This document shows, one piece after another, positions 11,966-14,625 of a DNA stretch of 14,625 bases. Under the pieces are notes generated by a model. The model was given only the letters and a program-made list of their open reading frames with translations. It had not been told where the DNA came from and made no database searches. Position 1 is the stretch's first letter, and each line of letters opens with the position of its first letter. The position numbers were made by a program, and so were the translations under genes. The stretch comes from CAYXVB01 sp964467785 (GTDB taxonomy: Bacteria; Bdellovibrionota; UBA1018), in contig CAYXVB010000090.1 in assembly GCA_964467785.1 (NCBI GenBank), positions 1-14,625 of the forward strand, read 5' to 3'.

Positions 11966-13180
11966 ATGAACAGGCGTAAAAGGTTCCATCTCACGCTCGC
12001 GCTCTCCATTGCCACGGCGGCGCTTCCCCTGATAGCGGATGCCGCGTTTACCTCGGCCACCGGCTTCGTCACACCGACCCAGCTCACGGTTCCACTCCGG
12101 CAGATCGAGCTGATCCGGATGAGCGATAGCTCGTTTGTCACGGTCTGGAAAGGCACGCAGGATCTCACATTTAAGAGATCCGATGCGAATTTCGGAAAGA
12201 CGCCGATCTCCTCGAGCGTGGTGCCCGAGGGGCGGTACATCGGCGCCCGGATCACGATGGCCCAAAACTTCAGCGCGATCATCTCGGGAGCCAAATACCG
12301 GGGCACGAGTGCTGGATCGCTCTCAGACGGGACGGTGATCTATTCCGTAGGCTCGGACGCGTCTTCGAACAATTCCATCGCGGCGACCTCGGGATCCGCC
12401 ACATTGACCGGTCTACGCCAATCCAGCGTTGCCGCGGCCGACACGGTTCAATCCACCAACTATTTTCCGCTGCCCGTCTGTTTCTCCTCGGGCGGTTCGA
12501 TCTGCGCGAGCACCGACTACAAGATCGTGCAGACCGGCTCTGACCGACGCAACGGCGCAACCGTCACGGCTCCCGAGATCAACTTGGTGACGGATTTGTT
12601 CCACTCCGTGTTGGTCGACGCGACCAATGCTGCCGTCGCCTTCGGCAACTCTTATCCCGTAGTGATCATGGGCACGCCGGCGGCGATGATCCATATCTCG
12701 GCGTCTTCGTCGCCCCAACTCAATTTCTCTCTGATTTTCTCGGGCGACAAAGCCGTTCAAGCCATCATCGCCAACGGAGTCGGCGGCGCCGCCAGTGTCA
12801 GTGGTTCCGCGAATATCCGCGTTTCTGCGGTGCCGCAGGGGATCACCATTCCGAGCACGGGTAACCTCTTCGTGGCGGAGTTCAACTCCGCGTCCTCCGG
12901 CACGCTCAAGTTCCCGCTCAGCTCTTCGGGGGTCGCCAACTGTTACGTAACGATGTCCGGTCTTCTCGGAAATCCGGGAAATTCAGTTTCCGCGACCGCT
13001 GACACCGGCACCCTCCAGCTCGGCAACTACACCTGGCAGTTTGGCGGCAATTGCAACAGCAACTCCACTTCCGGCTTGGTAGTCCAGCGGATCATCGACA
13101 CCAACAATGTCTTTGGCTTTTGCGCTGCCGGGCTGTGCGCCAATACTAGCGGGGGCGCCGAAGCCGACGGCTACTTTTGA
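11966..13180 (+). CDS. Secreted Ser/Thr/Ala-rich protein of unknown function
   Basis: A 404-aa protein with ribosome site AAGGAAAGG (11948-11956) before ATG 11966. The signal peptide is MNRRKRFHLTLALSIATAAL up to about IADA (residue 26). The mature part is rich in Ser, Thr, Ala and Gly, with beta-type alternation. Six cysteines could form three disulfides: C172/C180, C326/C363 and C386/C391 by proximity. The stretch QIELIRMSDSSFVTVW and later VVPEGRYIGARITM recalls DUF4382-type surface proteins, in which a fixed amount is set 'by the least that can be observed', but the likeness is weak. I call no family. It has no membrane anchor or sorting signal that I can see, so a periplasmic, surface or released location is possible. 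It ends 10 bp from the converging glycosyltransferase stop. Confidence 0.78.
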   Translation: MNRRKRFHLTLALSIATAALPLIADAAFTSATGFVTPTQLTVPLRQIELIRMSDSSFVTVWKGTQDLTFKRSDANFGKTPISSSVVPEGRYIGARITMAQNFSAIISGAKYRGTSAGSLSDGTVIYSVGSDASSNNSIAATSGSATLTGLRQSSVAAADTVQSTNYFPLPVCFSSGGSICASTDYKIVQTGSDRRNGATVTAPEINLVTDLFHSVLVDATNAAVAFGNSYPVVIMGTPAAMIHISASSSPQLNFSLIFSGDKAVQAIIANGVGGAASVSGSANIRVSAVPQGITIPSTGNLFVAEFNSASSGTLKFPLSSSGVANCYVTMSGLLGNPGNSVSATADTGTLQLGNYTWQFGGNCNSNSTSGLVVQRIIDTNNVFGFCAAGLCANTSGGAEADGYF

Positions 13181-13190
13181 GCCAGCGGGA

Positions 13191-14625
13191 TCAGTCCGCG
13201 TATCGATGCCACATATCGCGCGGATACGCGGGAGGTTTGCAGTCCGTGACAGCCTTGCCCTCGACGTAGAGCGGTGTGAGATCCGCCACGGGGCTGAGTG
13301 ACATGTTGCGGCTTGCGAGAATCTGGTTGCCGATCAGGATGGCCGAGCGGAAGCGGGACCGATCCGCGTCCCCCAGGCATCCGCGATAGTTCTCAGCGGA
13401 CAGGATCATCCAGTCAGGCGTTGCCTGCGCGAGGCGCGCGCCGAGCTCGCGACATTCGACCACCTTGGGTTCCCTGCCTGTGTAAAAAAGCAGATGGAGC
13501 TTGTAGTCCAATGGTCCGCCCACGGGTTCGCCACCGGGAACGAGCCATAGCTGCTCGTCGCATTTTCCGGAGCGGGCGATGAGCGCCTCGAACTTTCTCA
13601 GGGAGTCAAAGGGTTCGGGGGCGAGCGATGTGGGCGTGACCACCAGGAAGGCGCCGAGGAGCACCGCAAACCCCGTCAGCCAAGTGCAGAAACGCTCGGC
13701 GTTTTTTTGGAGCCAGTCTCCGACTGCGTAGGCGGAGATGATGGCGAGGAACGGAAAGATCGGCGTGAAGTAATGGCCCAGCTTGAATCGCATCAAGGTC
13801 ACCACCGTGGAGATGATGAGCGTCGCGAGAAGCGGAATCAGGAAGAAGCTGTCCCGCCATCGACCGCGAAGGATTCCTTTGCCAAGCCCCCAGATGAGTA
13901 GCGGCAGACCGGGTAGAAAGCCGGTCTTGAGCGTGTAGATGATCAGCGTCCATTGATGGTCGTTTTGTCCGCGCCCGCCGACCGCGGTACCCCAGAGCTG
14001 TCGGACCCAATAATCGCGCACGACGGACCAATCCCCCAGGGCTCCAACGGCGATCCAAAACGCCGCGCCAGTCGCGACGGCGACGCCTGCCGATTGCAGC
14101 AGTGGCCGCAAATCCGCGCGGAGTCGCTTTTGGATCCAGGAGGCCAAAAAGACTGTGGGATAGAGAAGCAGCACTACCGGAGTTTTGATCCAAAGCCCGA
14201 TCCCTGCGGCCAGGCCCGCGAGGAGGGGACGGCCCCGCAGCCAGTGCCAAAAGCTCAGTAGGATGAAGAAAACAAGGCCAGTGTCGAGACTGAATGTCCC
14301 CGCAGTCAGAACGAAGTCCCGGGTCAGTGCCAGGATCAGAGCGGCCAGCAGGCCAATCGTTGGAGAGAGCAGCAACGCGGCGATCCGGTAGGTGAGCCAG
14401 ACACTTCCGACGGCGAACCCGGCCGTGAGCAGGCGCGCGGACCAGGCGTCGGGGCCCAACGCCCGCATGATCCAGCCGTTGAGCCAGAACAGCGTGAACG
14501 GATGGTCATTGAAGATTCCGTCCGGGTAGATCGAGTACGGAATGGGCAGTACCGGCAAGAGGCCGCGTGCGGTGACATTCATCGCGGCTGCGGCGTGGAT
14601 ATTGGAGTCGATCCCCCGGAGCGTG
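13191..14625 (-). CDS. GT39/ArnT-like membrane glycosyltransferase (5' end beyond window)
   Basis: At least 478 residues. The frame stays open past the ATG at 14582 to the right edge. The extra residues (GIDSNIHAAAAMNVTARGLL) fit the first periplasmic loop of GT39 enzymes, where an acidic residue precedes a helix and a G-L-L-P turn, so the true start lies outside. Next come FNDHPFTLFWLNGWIMRALG and then SARLLTAGFAVGSVWLTYRIA, the classic second part of the loop and helix. At least eight transmembrane helices follow, then a soluble C-terminal domain from about PEPFDSLRKFEALI. Enzymes of this family move a sugar from a polyprenyl-phosphate donor to lipid A or protein on the periplasmic side. 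The acceptor here is unknown. A G/C-rich coding stretch and tight convergence with the secreted-protein gene leave no terminator visible. Confidence 0.85.
   Translation of the reverse strand, partial: TLRGIDSNIHAAAAMNVTARGLLPVLPIPYSIYPDGIFNDHPFTLFWLNGWIMRALGPDAWSARLLTAGFAVGSVWLTYRIAALLLSPTIGLLAALILALTRDFVLTAGTFSLDTGLVFFILLSFWHWLRGRPLLAGLAAGIGLWIKTPVVLLLYPTVFLASWIQKRLRADLRPLLQSAGVAVATGAAFWIAVGALGDWSVVRDYWVRQLWGTAVGGRGQNDHQWTLIIYTLKTGFLPGLPLLIWGLGKGILRGRWRDSFFLIPLLATLIISTVVTLMRFKLGHYFTPIFPFLAIISAYAVGDWLQKNAERFCTWLTGFAVLLGAFLVVTPTSLAPEPFDSLRKFEALIARSGKCDEQLWLVPGGEPVGGPLDYKLHLLFYTGREPKVVECRELGARLAQATPDWMILSAENYRGCLGDADRSRFRSAILIGNQILASRNMSLSPVADLTPLYVEGKAVTDCKPPAYPRDMWHRYAD

Noticed and set aside
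13606..14250. Minus-strand 214-aa frame inside the glycosyltransferase
   Set aside because: Arg/Pro-rich out-of-frame shadow; the other minus frame has the GT39 membrane topology and runs across the whole region.

Overview
The window looks like chromosomal DNA of a Gram-negative bacterium that can reduce nitrite. It has moderately high GC, tightly packed genes, several Sec signal peptides, one outer-membrane-barrel-like protein and a probable small lipoprotein. A copper nitrite reductase with a fused cytochrome c domain, plus the other genes, gives no firm taxonomic marker. A Bdellovibrionota-like or other deep proteobacterial-type lineage is possible, but that is a guess.

Left part (1-5150). 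The 3' end of nirK (copper nitrite reductase with a C-terminal cytochrome c) is followed on the same strand by nirV and a SCO1/SenC copper-thiol protein. Converging on it from the other strand is a two-gene unit: a lone NqrB/RnfD-type membrane protein (UnbU-like), overlapping by 4 bp an exported FG-GAP/ASPIC-UnbV protein (UnbV-like). Upstream of these on the same strand is a basic 151-aa protein I do not recognise.

Middle (5151-8444). A 198-bp divergent intergenic region carries the most striking non-coding signal of the window: seven uninterrupted head-to-tail copies of the octamer TTATCCAC (5192-5247) plus one detached copy at 5160. The outer copies read as perfect DnaA boxes (TTATCCACA). 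To the right is a GH65 glycoside phosphorylase translationally coupled to a tandem universal-stress-type protein.

Right part (8445-14625). A beta-phosphoglucomutase converges on the GH65 unit, and together they make a complete route from an alpha-glucosyl disaccharide through beta-glucose-1-phosphate to glucose-6-phosphate. Upstream of it lies a dienelactone hydrolase, divergent from an Old Yellow Enzyme of the YqjM type. Then comes a three-gene exported-protein cassette: a small barrel-like protein, a 48-aa lipoprotein-like peptide, and a 404-aa Ser/Thr-rich secreted protein. Last is a GT39/ArnT-like membrane glycosyltransferase that runs off the right edge.

No tRNA, rRNA, CRISPR array, transposase or strong rho-independent terminator was seen. 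Apart from the 198-bp region, all intergenic gaps are under about 145 bp.
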